This document shows positions 1-7,426 of a stretch of DNA of 33,431 nt, one piece after another (position 1 is the first letter of the stretch; each line of letters starts with the position of its first letter). This stretch comes from an uncultured Flavobacteriaceae bacterium (lineage in GTDB: Bacteria; Bacteroidota; Bacteroidia; Flavobacteriales; Flavobacteriaceae). The position numbers were made by a program, and so were the translations under genes. The notes beneath the pieces are model-generated. The model was not told the DNA's origin. It saw only the letters and a program-made list of their open reading frames with translations, and ran no database searches. The stretch spans positions 1 through 33,431 of the forward strand of contig CAJWLL010000025.1 of NCBI GenBank assembly GCA_913043275.1, written 5' to 3'.

Positions 1-196
1 GAAGAAATTCCCTCAGTTGAAGAATCTAAAGCTAAGGATGCTCCTACTGAGGAAGCAAAAAATGAGGAAGCTCCTGAAGGTAAACCTTCAACTGAAGAAA
101 CCGCCCCTGCTGAAACTGAAACTGCACAAGAGGATGCTCATGAAGAAATTCCCTCAGTTGAAGAATCTAAAGCTAAGGATGCTCCTACTGAGGAAG
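1..196 (+). repeat. 55-base perfect direct repeat in the S16 tail
   Basis: Bases 1-55 and 142-196 are identical; the copies are offset by 141 bases (47 codons) and stay in frame. They encode the same segment of the acidic tail. Identity also at third codon positions suggests recent duplication or gene conversion. The array may continue to the left of the window. Confidence 0.9.
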
Positions 197-210
197 AGGA
201 AACAAAATAA
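1..210 (+). CDS. rpsP: 30S ribosomal protein S16, acidic C-terminal tail (5' end outside window)
   Basis: Frame 1 is open from the first base to a TAA at 208-210 and encodes 70 residues made almost only of Glu, Ala, Lys, Pro, Thr and Ser. It lies 25 bases before rimM, the position rpsP holds in most bacteria, and Bacteroidota S16 proteins commonly end in such an acidic, low-complexity extension beyond the folded ribosomal domain. The tail holds two copies of an 18-residue unit beginning EEIPSVEES, identical at the DNA level (1-55 and 142-196). The folded S16 domain is outside the window, so the name rests on context and tail composition. Another acidic-tailed protein upstream of rimM cannot be excluded. 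Confidence 0.62.
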   Translation, partial: EEIPSVEESKAKDAPTEEAKNEEAPEGKPSTEETAPAETETAQEDAHEEIPSVEESKAKDAPTEEEETK

Positions 211-235
211 TAAACCCTTCCCCCTACATCTTATC

Positions 236-763
236 ATGATGTTAAAAGAAGAATGCTTCTTTCTAGGTACAATTGTTAGTAAGTACAGTTTTAAAGGTGA
301 AATCCTCGCTAAACTGGATACCGACAGTCCTGAAACTTATTTAAATATGGACTCCCTGCTTATTGAGACTTCTCAAGGTTTGGTTCCCTATTTTATCGAT
401 CACAGTCAGTTGCACAAATCCTCATTATTGAGGGTAAAATTTGAAGGTGTCGATTCTGAAAATGAAGCAGAGGCATTACTCAAAAAAGATTTATTTCTTC
501 CATTGAATATGCTCCCCCCTTTAAAAGGAAATCAATTTTATTATCATGAGATAACAGGATTTACAGCCGTAGATCAATTTAATAAAGAAATTGGTGAAAT
601 TAAGAATATCAATGAATCCGGTCCTCAAGCTCTTTTTGTCATCAATGCTGATGGAACTGAAATATTGATTCCTGTTCATGATAATTTTATCAAAGAGCTA
701 GACAGGGAGAGGAAGAAGATCTACCTCAATTTGCCGGAAGGATTATTAGATATTTTTAAGTAA
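236..763 (+). CDS. rimM: ribosome maturation factor RimM
   Basis: A 175-residue protein, the usual RimM length. RimM binds ribosomal protein S19 and helps mature the 3' domain of 16S rRNA. The N-terminal half carries the family pattern LGTIVSKYSFKGE (about residues 10-22). The C-terminal half is the PRC-barrel-like domain, with EILIPVHDNFI near residue 140 and the typical ending LPEGLLDIF. The frame is open much further upstream, but that part is an out-of-frame reading of the rpsP tail, so I start at ATG 236; ATG 239 is an equal alternative. It follows rpsP by 25 bases and is probably cotranscribed with it. It converges on the TonB receptor gene with 5 bases between the ends. Confidence 0.93.
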   Translation: MMLKEECFFLGTIVSKYSFKGEILAKLDTDSPETYLNMDSLLIETSQGLVPYFIDHSQLHKSSLLRVKFEGVDSENEAEALLKKDLFLPLNMLPPLKGNQFYYHEITGFTAVDQFNKEIGEIKNINESGPQALFVINADGTEILIPVHDNFIKELDRERKKIYLNLPEGLLDIFK

Positions 764-768
764 TCGAT

Positions 769-3126
769 CTAAAAGTCAATCACAAAACCAAAGGAAGGGA
801 AGGGAATGTTGTTTTTTTCTTCAGTATTCACCTTTACCAAATTACGCGGCAAAACTAGGTTGCCCTCCTGCGTTCTGTCCAAACCATATTCATCCGGTCT
901 GGGTATACTTTGTGCAAAGAAGTTTTGAATTTCAAAATAAAAGTTAAACGAATAGCGTTTAAAATTCCATTTTTTATCAAAACGAATATCGGCCAAATTA
1001 AAAGGATCCAATTTTAAATCCCCCAATTGGTTGTAATCCAACACGACCTCGGGATAGGCTTTTAAGGTCATTTTTTGATTGATCGGTACATAAGGAGTCC
1101 TTCCTGAAAATCGCCAACGAGCACTTATCTCCCAATTTCTCTTCAATTTGTAACCTCCAGAAAAAGATATCAAATGACGGCTATCCCATACCGAAGGAAG
1201 ATAATTTCCCTGGGTTGTGGTAAATTGACTGTGAAAATAAGTATAGGCAAAAACACCGTAGAAGTTTTTGGAAAGCTTTTGTTGATACAAAGCTTCAACA
1301 CCATAACTTTTACCTTTTCCATCACTACTGATGGATTCATTGCCCAAAACCTCAAAACCCCCGCCTTTGTTGGCCAGAGAAACTTCATCAATTAGTGAAA
1401 TGGGATATTGACTGTATTTTTTATAAAAACCCTCTAGGGTAACTCTAGAAGCATTTCCCGGTGCATATTCCAACCCCATCACCATGTGATCACTGCGGAT
1501 GTATTTTGCATCTTTATTAACAAATCTTCTTAGGCTGTTCTGATAGCCCAACATTGTATAGGTAGGGATCTTGTAATACCTCCCTACCGATGTATTGATT
1601 TTCCATGTTTGATCTTCATTAAGATTGTAGGTCATTGCCAGGCGTGGGGAAATATTATCCGTAAAACTCGATCCCTCGGAAAAACTATCCTCGTCAACTC
1701 TAAAACCAAAGGAAAGTCCTAAATTGTCTTCAAAGAATTTGCGTTCTGCTTTGGCAAAGAATCCATATTTGATAAAACTTATACCGGTGCTGTAGTCAAG
1801 ATTATAAAGTACACTTTGGGTGTCGTTTCCATAGTCAGAATATTGGATATTGGATCCGGCAACAACTTTCCACTGCTCAATATAGTGCTGGGTTTGAAAC
1901 CTTAGTTTCGTTTCCTGTTCATGGGAATCATTTTGAAACAATACCCCTGATTTTTTGGCATTGTCTTGGTAGCGGGAAAAAATATTTTGCAAACGATTGG
2001 TGCTTATAGAGGTTATCATTGATCCTTTTCCACTCCTGAATTTTCTTTTCCAAGACACCCCTACTGTAGTGGTTTTTTGTTCAATGATGGGTACCTGTTC
2101 AATGGTGGCTTGTTGCTCTGCATCAAAGTCATCCGGAGCTTTTACAGAAAAATCATCTATAGACCCTAATCCCAAGAAAACAAGTGTGTTATAATCATCG
2201 ATTTCGTGATTGATTTTCCATTGATAATCCCAGTAGTCTGGACGAATTGGTAAACCGATTAACTCGAATATATATTGAAGGTAACTTCTTCTCACTGAAA
2301 ACAAAAGGGTGGTTTTAGCCGGTTTTTCTTTATCCTTTCTAAAAAGAGGCCCCTCTAAGGTCAAGCCTGCTTCACTGGCTCCAAACCTAAAATTACCTCC
2401 AAAGCGATTGGGGTTTCCCTCCCTTTGTTCAAAAGACAATACCCCAGAAAGAGGATTATCGTACTCTGCACCAAATGCAGAACTTGAAAGCGTAACTTCT
2501 CTGATAAAAGATACATTGAGCATCCCTACAGGACCGCCTGCACTTCCTTGAGTGCTGAAGTGGTTGATGTTGGGGATTTCAATACCGTCGAGATAATAAA
2601 CAGATTCGTTAGGTGCACCACCTCGTATGATAATGTCATTCCTAAAACCGCCGATAGATGGGGAGATACCGGGCATACTTTGAATGACCTTGGTTATGTC
2701 ATTGTTTCCACCGGGATAAGTTTCAATTTCAACAGCAGAAAAAGTTTGGGTGGAAAGAGGGGTTTCGACTGAGGTTCTAAATGGGCTTTGGAACACTACA
2801 ATCTCCTCCAATTCGTTGGAGGATTCTTCCAGTAAGATTTGTAATGGAGGTGTTCCAAAGGTTTTTACTATTATGTTGAAGATCGTTTGGGATTGATAAC
2901 CTAAGTGACTGATAGTCAAGTTATAAGTCCTAGTAGGGATATCCTTGAATGTAAAATAGCCTTCTTTGTTAGTAGCCACACCCATTGAGGTGCCGTCCAA
3001 AAGAACGGTAACTCCTTGAATGGGAAGTTGTGTTATTTGATCGAGAATTCTACCGCTAAGCTTACCAGTATTTTGTGCGTACAATAAAAAAGTATTCAAT
3101 AAGAATAAAAGGAATAACTTTCGCAT
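769..3126 (-). CDS. TonB-dependent outer-membrane receptor with carboxypeptidase-regulatory-like N-terminus
   Basis: 785 residues with an N-terminal signal peptide (MRKLFLLFLLNTFLLYAQ). Residues about 20-105 form a CarboxypepD_reg-like beta-sandwich (GKLSGRILD, then GYFTFKDIP and LTISHLGY). Next comes a plug domain with the typical RGGAPNESVYYLDGIEIP stretch near residue 168, then a beta-barrel ending in Phe (FVIDF), as expected for insertion by the Bam complex. Such receptors import siderophores, vitamins, metals or glycans using TonB energy. There is no SusD partner, so a polysaccharide-utilisation role is not supported, and I cannot name the substrate. The gene is divergent from a Rieske lipoprotein gene; a TACTTTTG -7 box lies just upstream at 3138-3145. 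Confidence 0.9.
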   Translation of the reverse strand: MRKLFLLFLLNTFLLYAQNTGKLSGRILDQITQLPIQGVTVLLDGTSMGVATNKEGYFTFKDIPTRTYNLTISHLGYQSQTIFNIIVKTFGTPPLQILLEESSNELEEIVVFQSPFRTSVETPLSTQTFSAVEIETYPGGNNDITKVIQSMPGISPSIGGFRNDIIIRGGAPNESVYYLDGIEIPNINHFSTQGSAGGPVGMLNVSFIREVTLSSSAFGAEYDNPLSGVLSFEQREGNPNRFGGNFRFGASEAGLTLEGPLFRKDKEKPAKTTLLFSVRRSYLQYIFELIGLPIRPDYWDYQWKINHEIDDYNTLVFLGLGSIDDFSVKAPDDFDAEQQATIEQVPIIEQKTTTVGVSWKRKFRSGKGSMITSISTNRLQNIFSRYQDNAKKSGVLFQNDSHEQETKLRFQTQHYIEQWKVVAGSNIQYSDYGNDTQSVLYNLDYSTGISFIKYGFFAKAERKFFEDNLGLSFGFRVDEDSFSEGSSFTDNISPRLAMTYNLNEDQTWKINTSVGRYYKIPTYTMLGYQNSLRRFVNKDAKYIRSDHMVMGLEYAPGNASRVTLEGFYKKYSQYPISLIDEVSLANKGGGFEVLGNESISSDGKGKSYGVEALYQQKLSKNFYGVFAYTYFHSQFTTTQGNYLPSVWDSRHLISFSGGYKLKRNWEISARWRFSGRTPYVPINQKMTLKAYPEVVLDYNQLGDLKLDPFNLADIRFDKKWNFKRYSFNFYFEIQNFFAQSIPRPDEYGLDRTQEGNLVLPRNLVKVNTEEKNNIPFPSFGFVIDF

Positions 3127-3137
3127 TGTTTTTTAAG

Positions 3138-3145
3138 CAAAAGTA
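3138..3145 (-). promoter_or_regulatory. -7 promoter box (TACTTTTG) for the TonB receptor
   Basis: On the minus strand the bases read TACTTTTG, an exact match to the Bacteroidota -7 consensus TAnnTTTG, 11 bases before the receptor ATG. I see no clear TTTG at the expected -33 position. The implied leader is very short. Confidence 0.45.
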
Positions 3146-3174
3146 ACTTAAAGTTATGAGATGAATTTATTATT

Positions 3175-3226
3175 GTTTAATATTTTTTATAAATGATTAA
3201 ACTAAAGTGATTATATTTAAACTAAA
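3175..3226. promoter_or_regulatory. three phased TTTAA(A)C-like half-sites in a divergent promoter region
   Basis: GTTTAAT at 3175-3181 and ATTAAAC at 3196-3202 form a perfect 7-base inverted repeat. The decamer TTAAACTAAA occurs twice, at 3197-3206 and 3217-3226, exactly 20 bases apart. The spacing of about two helical turns would place a repeated regulator on one DNA face. The stretch lies between the TonB receptor and the Rieske gene and ends 12 bases before the Rieske ATG. In such AT-rich DNA chance is a real alternative. Confidence 0.35.
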
Positions 3227-3238
3227 ATTGTACTCTAA

Positions 3239-3700
3239 ATGAAAAACAAAAGAAGATATTTTTTAAAGACCGCTTGTGCACCGGTAGTTTTTTCAATATT
3301 TGGCATCAGCATAATTGAATCGTGTAGCTCTGGAGATGATGACGATTTAGGCACTACTCCGTCCCCAGGAAGTGTGGATAATTCAGCTGAATCAGATCAG
3401 GATAAATCGTTAAGTATAGATCTGACTAACTCAAATTTTTCTGACCTAGGAGATGTGGGTGGTTGGATGAATTACAGTGAAGAAAAAATGCTTTTGTTGC
3501 GAATTAACACCATAGAAATTAGAGCCTTTAGCAATGTATGTCCTCACGCTGGGTCCAACAATCAGTGGAGTCATAGCAATTCAAAGTTTACCTGTGGAAA
3601 CCACAATAGATCGTTTAATGACGATTGTTCAGGTTCTGGTTTAAAATTGACATGCTATTCAACTATGATAGAAGGGAACATTTTGACTGTCAGCCGTTAG
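3239..3700 (+). CDS. Tat-exported Rieske [2Fe-2S] lipoprotein
   Basis: 153 residues. The N-terminus KNKRRYFLKTA is a good twin-arginine (Tat) signal, fitting export of a folded iron-sulfur protein. A Cys near residue 29-30 follows the hydrophobic stretch and precedes SSGDDDD, resembling the acidic lipoprotein export signal that sends Bacteroidota lipoproteins to the cell surface. The cluster motif is complete: C101-x-H103 and C119-x2-H122 with 15 residues between. C130 and C139 could form a disulfide. Rieske proteins carry electrons; here no oxygenase, cytochrome bc1 or arsenite oxidase partner is nearby. The gene is divergent from a TonB receptor, and its stop overlaps the convergent downstream gene by 4 bases. 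Function is unknown beyond a likely redox role. Confidence 0.88.
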   Translation: MKNKRRYFLKTACAPVVFSIFGISIIESCSSGDDDDLGTTPSPGSVDNSAESDQDKSLSIDLTNSNFSDLGDVGGWMNYSEEKMLLLRINTIEIRAFSNVCPHAGSNNQWSHSNSKFTCGNHNRSFNDDCSGSGLKLTCYSTMIEGNILTVSR

Positions 3701-4269
3701 TCAGTATCCTTTTTCTCTTTTCTCTTTTCTTTTCTCTTTTCTTTTCTTTCCCTATTAGATTTTTGTTTCGTCAATGACTCTTCCTGCTCTAATCTTTTTT
3801 CCTCATTTTTGAGGTCAAATTCGGCCCTTAATTCATCGAGATCATTACTATTTATTTGTTCTTGATCAGGTGCTTGAAGTGCTACGTCATCCACGGTAAA
3901 ATTAGCCTTGTTAGTTTGTTTTCTCATGATTTCCTTCGCCGCTTTCAGGTTATAGTACACCCCGGGATCAATCATTTTATTAGCGACAAAATTTTCTTTT
4001 TTGGCTCTGTCCCAACGCACGAAAACAAATCCCCCATTAACACTGTCTAATTTTACCCTAAAGACACGAGCTTTGTTGGGTAATGTCTGATAAATCTCAA
4101 TTTTTTCCGGCACATAGCCTGCAATGTCTAATAAATCTTCAACAAAAAAACGCTGGCCTTCTGCCGAAGGATCACTAATTGGTTCAACAAACTCATCTCT
4201 ATATATTTGACTAAAAAGGCATGTTTGAATTCCAAAAAAAAAGAAAAAAAACCTTAAACTGAGACTCAT
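3697..4269 (-). CDS. exported protein of unknown function with Lys/Glu/Arg-rich tail
   Basis: 190 residues that I do not recognise. It starts MSLSLRFFFFFFGIQTCLFSQ, a signal peptide with six consecutive Phe encoded by A9-G-A8 on the plus strand (4234-4251). A globular part follows (about residues 25-130), containing YRDEFVEPISDPSAEGQRF and VFVRWDRAKKENF. The last 40 residues are Glu then Lys/Arg/Glu repeats (EKRKEKRKEKK), encoded by a homopyrimidine tract. It starts 3 bases after the stop of the metal-type TonB receptor, so it is probably the last gene of that operon. It may assist that receptor from the periplasm or inner membrane, but this is only inferred from position. Confidence 0.78.
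   Translation of the reverse strand: MSLSLRFFFFFFGIQTCLFSQIYRDEFVEPISDPSAEGQRFFVEDLLDIAGYVPEKIEIYQTLPNKARVFRVKLDSVNGGFVFVRWDRAKKENFVANKMIDPGVYYNLKAAKEIMRKQTNKANFTVDDVALQAPDQEQINSNDLDELRAEFDLKNEEKRLEQEESLTKQKSNRERKEKRKEKRKEKKDTD
3716..3742. repeat. perfect homopyrimidine mirror repeat (triplex/H-DNA type)
   Basis: Bases 3707-3753 are 47 uninterrupted pyrimidines on the plus strand. Within them, 3716-3742 is a perfect mirror repeat centred on C3729: C falls at distances 5, 7 and 12 on both sides and all other positions are T. Homopurine-homopyrimidine mirror repeats are the classic sequence class that can fold into intramolecular triplex DNA. The tract encodes the Lys/Arg/Glu tail of the minus-strand gene and begins 6 bases after the Rieske stop. 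Confidence 0.85.
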
Positions 4270-4272
4270 AAA

Positions 4273-6741
4273 TCAATGATTTATCTTAATCTGCAACATA
4301 ATATTTCTACCCATTTCATCGGCGTAAAACCGCAATCGATTGAGATAATTTCTATAGGATGAGTTTAAGATATTGTCAAATATAAGAGATAATCTTATTT
4401 TATCAGAAAAAAATGCATAAGGGCCCCAGTGGAACTCAGCCCCAAAAAGATGATAGCCTTTTGGAGAAGTGCTTATATCAACAAGCTTATTCAATCTTGT
4501 TCCATTTTCAACAACAGAAGTTTCAAAATTATGATTTGGGAATTGATTTTGATTTAAAGTAATTTTATTAGATAGAGCTATTGAAAATGATTTGAATTTA
4601 GGGATTGAAAATTGAATATTATTATTTGATGTAAAAGCTGGTATATTAATTAAAGGTGTTTTACTTTTTCTTTCAAATCCTTCAATCCAAGAAGAACTAC
4701 TTCTAAGTCTAAAATTTTTGTTTAAATCTATGGAGAAGTCAAAATCAAACCCTCTAATTGCAGAACCTACAGCTCTATACTCCCAAACTGGAAAGGCCCC
4801 TCTAATTGAGTACTCAATTCCGCTAGGCTCTATAATAATATAATTTTGACCATTGGTATAATGGGGACTAAAATTAAATTTGAAATTTCCAATATCTTTT
4901 TCAAAGTTTAATACAAATTTTTGGGTAGTTTCGCTTTTTAAAAAAGGATTACCATACTCAATCGTTGCTAATGAATGATGAAGTCCATCACTAAACATCT
5001 CTGCAATATCAGGAGCACGCTCGGTATGAAACAAATTTAAACCTAATTTTAACCTCTCTAATATAGAAAACTTTACTCCTGTGTTTAAAGATAGGTTATT
5101 GAAAATCAACCTTTGCTCAACCAACTTTTGACTGAGGACTTCCTTTATTACAAAAGAACCAAGCTTTTCCTGATAATTTTTTTCTTTCCAACGCTTATTT
5201 TTGTAATACTTCTTTACGTGGTTGTTTTGATGACCAAAACGTAATCCAAATGCCAGACCCAAATTATTCGATGGGATAAAACTGGCAGTAAAATACGTTC
5301 CTAATTCTGTTTTAAGATAATCAGGGATTAATCTTCTTGTTCCTGTGTCTGGATTGGAATAATTGTCTTGAATTTGGAAAAAAACTCCCGAGTCTAGCGA
5401 CCAATTTGATTTCTCCCATTGATAATTAGAGAGTAGATCGTGAGTATTCAGAGTAAGATCAAGTGCAGGCTTATTTTTTAAATCCCCTCTTCTCACATCA
5501 TGCTCCTTTCTATTATTTCTTTGCCAACTGTATTTAGCATTTAATTTGCCATTTGAGCTATTCCTTGTAGAATATTGAATACTTGCAGTATGATGTTTGT
5601 TTACCTGTTTAGGAGGATTTACTTTATTGTCAAAGGGTTCAATAATTGTTGGTCTAGCTAACTCAATTGCATAAACCAAATCATTTGTGTTTCCTACATG
5701 AGAGCTTCTGAGAATACCTATTTCTTGACTGAAAAAACTAAAATTTGTTTTCCATTGGCTAAGAATTTTGTTTTTTCCCATCGAAAAGGAAATATTGTTT
5801 TCATTGGTACCAGTATTGGAAAGCAAGTAATTTGGCGCCGAAAAATCACCATTTCTTTTAATTGTTCCTTGAGCTTTAAAATAGTTTCCATTACTGTAAG
5901 ATTTTGTCCAAGAACTAATAATATTTAAACCGCGTCCATTGGTAAACCCATTTAAAATTGATTTTCCGTATAAAGAGTCATTAATCAATGGAAGCTTATT
6001 TTCTAAAACTACAACACCCCCTGGAGTATCACCAGAATACTTTAATACTCCTGCTCCTTTAACTAATCGAATTTCCTCAAAAGCATTTTGGTCAATATTT
6101 GGAGCATGATCTTGCCCCCATTGTTGATTTTCTATCTGCACACCATCATTAATTATCCCTACTCGACTCCCAAACATTCCATGAATCATCGGTTTAGATA
6201 TTCCGTTTCCTGTAGTCAAGATATTTACTCCACTGATTTGCTCTAAAGCTTTTGCCAAACCCCTTCCACTGTATATATCTTTTTGTAGGTCAGAAAGTAA
6301 ATAGGCCTTAGCAGAAGAAGAAAGTTCTCTAATATTACTGTCCTCAACTATTACCTCATTTAAAAATTCAATGTGGTGCTCTAGAAAAAATTTCTTAAAA
6401 ACTGATTTATTTAAATTAAGCTCCTGAAATATATCCTCACAATTGAGATGCGAAATTTTTAAATTAATCTTTTCTGAGCATTGGTTTTTAAGTTTGAAAA
6501 AACCGTCAAAATCTGAATATACTATTTGGTCACTATCAATAACTTGAATAGCTGCTTGACTTATTGGAGAGTTATCGTGTAAGTCTAAAATTTGCCCTTC
6601 AAATTCCAGATCGCACTCTTGGCAAAAACAAAAAGAAGCGGCCAAAATCGATACGCCGGCCGCAGTTTTTTGTTTATTACAACATTTACAGTTCTCAGAA
6701 TTTAAATTAAATAGCTTTGCTATAAAACTTAAAATATTCAT
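4273..6741 (-). CDS. TonB-dependent receptor, probable zinc/metal type
   Basis: 822 residues. A CarboxypepD_reg-like domain (about residues 45-120: LEFEGQILDLHDNSPISQA) leads to a plug domain with MIHGMFGSRVGIINDGVQ and QQWGQDHAPNID (about residues 185-220), then a barrel. The GxWGxDHAP-like segment is what I associate with the receptor group that in Bacteroidota sits beside small His-rich secreted proteins and is thought to import zinc or copper. The N-terminus is odd: a 25-residue extension with C18-K-C20-C21 precedes the hydrophobic export segment, itself rich in Cys (C38, C40, C43). The ATG at 6741 shares one base with the stop of the upstream lipoprotein gene (TAATG), which fixes the start. 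It is third in a four-gene operon. Confidence 0.88.
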   Translation of the reverse strand: MNILSFIAKLFNLNSENCKCCNKQKTAAGVSILAASFCFCQECDLEFEGQILDLHDNSPISQAAIQVIDSDQIVYSDFDGFFKLKNQCSEKINLKISHLNCEDIFQELNLNKSVFKKFFLEHHIEFLNEVIVEDSNIRELSSSAKAYLLSDLQKDIYSGRGLAKALEQISGVNILTTGNGISKPMIHGMFGSRVGIINDGVQIENQQWGQDHAPNIDQNAFEEIRLVKGAGVLKYSGDTPGGVVVLENKLPLINDSLYGKSILNGFTNGRGLNIISSWTKSYSNGNYFKAQGTIKRNGDFSAPNYLLSNTGTNENNISFSMGKNKILSQWKTNFSFFSQEIGILRSSHVGNTNDLVYAIELARPTIIEPFDNKVNPPKQVNKHHTASIQYSTRNSSNGKLNAKYSWQRNNRKEHDVRRGDLKNKPALDLTLNTHDLLSNYQWEKSNWSLDSGVFFQIQDNYSNPDTGTRRLIPDYLKTELGTYFTASFIPSNNLGLAFGLRFGHQNNHVKKYYKNKRWKEKNYQEKLGSFVIKEVLSQKLVEQRLIFNNLSLNTGVKFSILERLKLGLNLFHTERAPDIAEMFSDGLHHSLATIEYGNPFLKSETTQKFVLNFEKDIGNFKFNFSPHYTNGQNYIIIEPSGIEYSIRGAFPVWEYRAVGSAIRGFDFDFSIDLNKNFRLRSSSSWIEGFERKSKTPLINIPAFTSNNNIQFSIPKFKSFSIALSNKITLNQNQFPNHNFETSVVENGTRLNKLVDISTSPKGYHLFGAEFHWGPYAFFSDKIRLSLIFDNILNSSYRNYLNRLRFYADEMGRNIMLQIKINH

Positions 6742-7352
6742 TATTCAACATGTACCTCAAACTCAATTTCAAAATCGGTTGCACCACCAAAATCTGTTCT
6801 TGTGCTTCCTGTTTTTGAGGTGGGTTCATGGATAAGGTACGCCACAACATCACCAGAAGTTTCACCAGTTGTTGTCCAAGTGGTTTTAATATATAATGGC
6901 TTACCGTTACTATCTAGAGTGTCATCGGAGGCAGATGCAATAGAGAAACCACTAAGCTCGTCAGTTATCGCATAAAATACTTGATGCTCATCAACTTCCT
7001 CAATGATCTCTAGTGTAATATTTTCAATATTATTTGGATCAGTATCGTTGTATATAAGCATTGAGACGTTGTAACTAGAATTAGCCTCTAATTCAATCTC
7101 CATATGCTCTCCTTCATGATCATCATGATCGTCGTCATCATCTTCTTCTCCATGATCGTCATGATCATGACCCTCAACTTCAAAATTATATTTGATGGTC
7201 TCAGATGATCCGACTTTAGTTACCTCTAGAGTGACCAAGGAAATTACCTCCTCCTCATGAGCAGGTTCGGGATCTTCATCTTTAGAGCAAGCGAAAATTA
7301 AAATAAAAGTAAATAGGGCAATTATAGGTTTGATAAAAATATTATTTAACAT
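6741..7352 (-). CDS. His/Asp-rich surface lipoprotein, probable metal binder
   Basis: 203 residues. The signal peptide ends IFAC22, followed by SKDEDPEP, matching the acidic pattern after the lipid Cys that marks surface-exposed Bacteroidota lipoproteins. Residues 61-83 form a metal-binding stretch with His at 62, 64, 67, 76, 79 and 83 among many Asp and Glu (GHDHDDHGEEDDDDDHDDHE). The remainder looks like an all-beta domain ending DFEIEFEVHV. I infer that it captures Zn2+ or a related divalent metal at the surface and passes it to the TonB receptor, whose start codon overlaps its stop by one base. It lies 74 bases downstream of the small DHDH protein. No enzyme motif is visible. Confidence 0.82.
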   Translation of the reverse strand: MLNNIFIKPIIALFTFILIFACSKDEDPEPAHEEEVISLVTLEVTKVGSSETIKYNFEVEGHDHDDHGEEDDDDDHDDHEGEHMEIELEANSSYNVSMLIYNDTDPNNIENITLEIIEEVDEHQVFYAITDELSGFSIASASDDTLDSNGKPLYIKTTWTTTGETSGDVVAYLIHEPTSKTGSTRTDFGGATDFEIEFEVHVE

Positions 7353-7426
7353 TGTTTTGAATTTTAAAATGATACAAAGTCACTTTACCCCAAGCGAGTA
7401 AGCGACACAAAAAAATACGGGGAAAA

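Noticed and set aside
17-235. Lys/Leu-rich N-terminal extension of rimM read from 17
   Set aside because: It is an out-of-frame reading of the repetitive rpsP tail; RimM homology begins at the ATG at 236.
7104-7169. Short CATGATC-type repeats as a regulatory array
   Set aside because: They are His/Asp codons (CAT, GAT) of the metal-binding stretch, fully explained by the protein.
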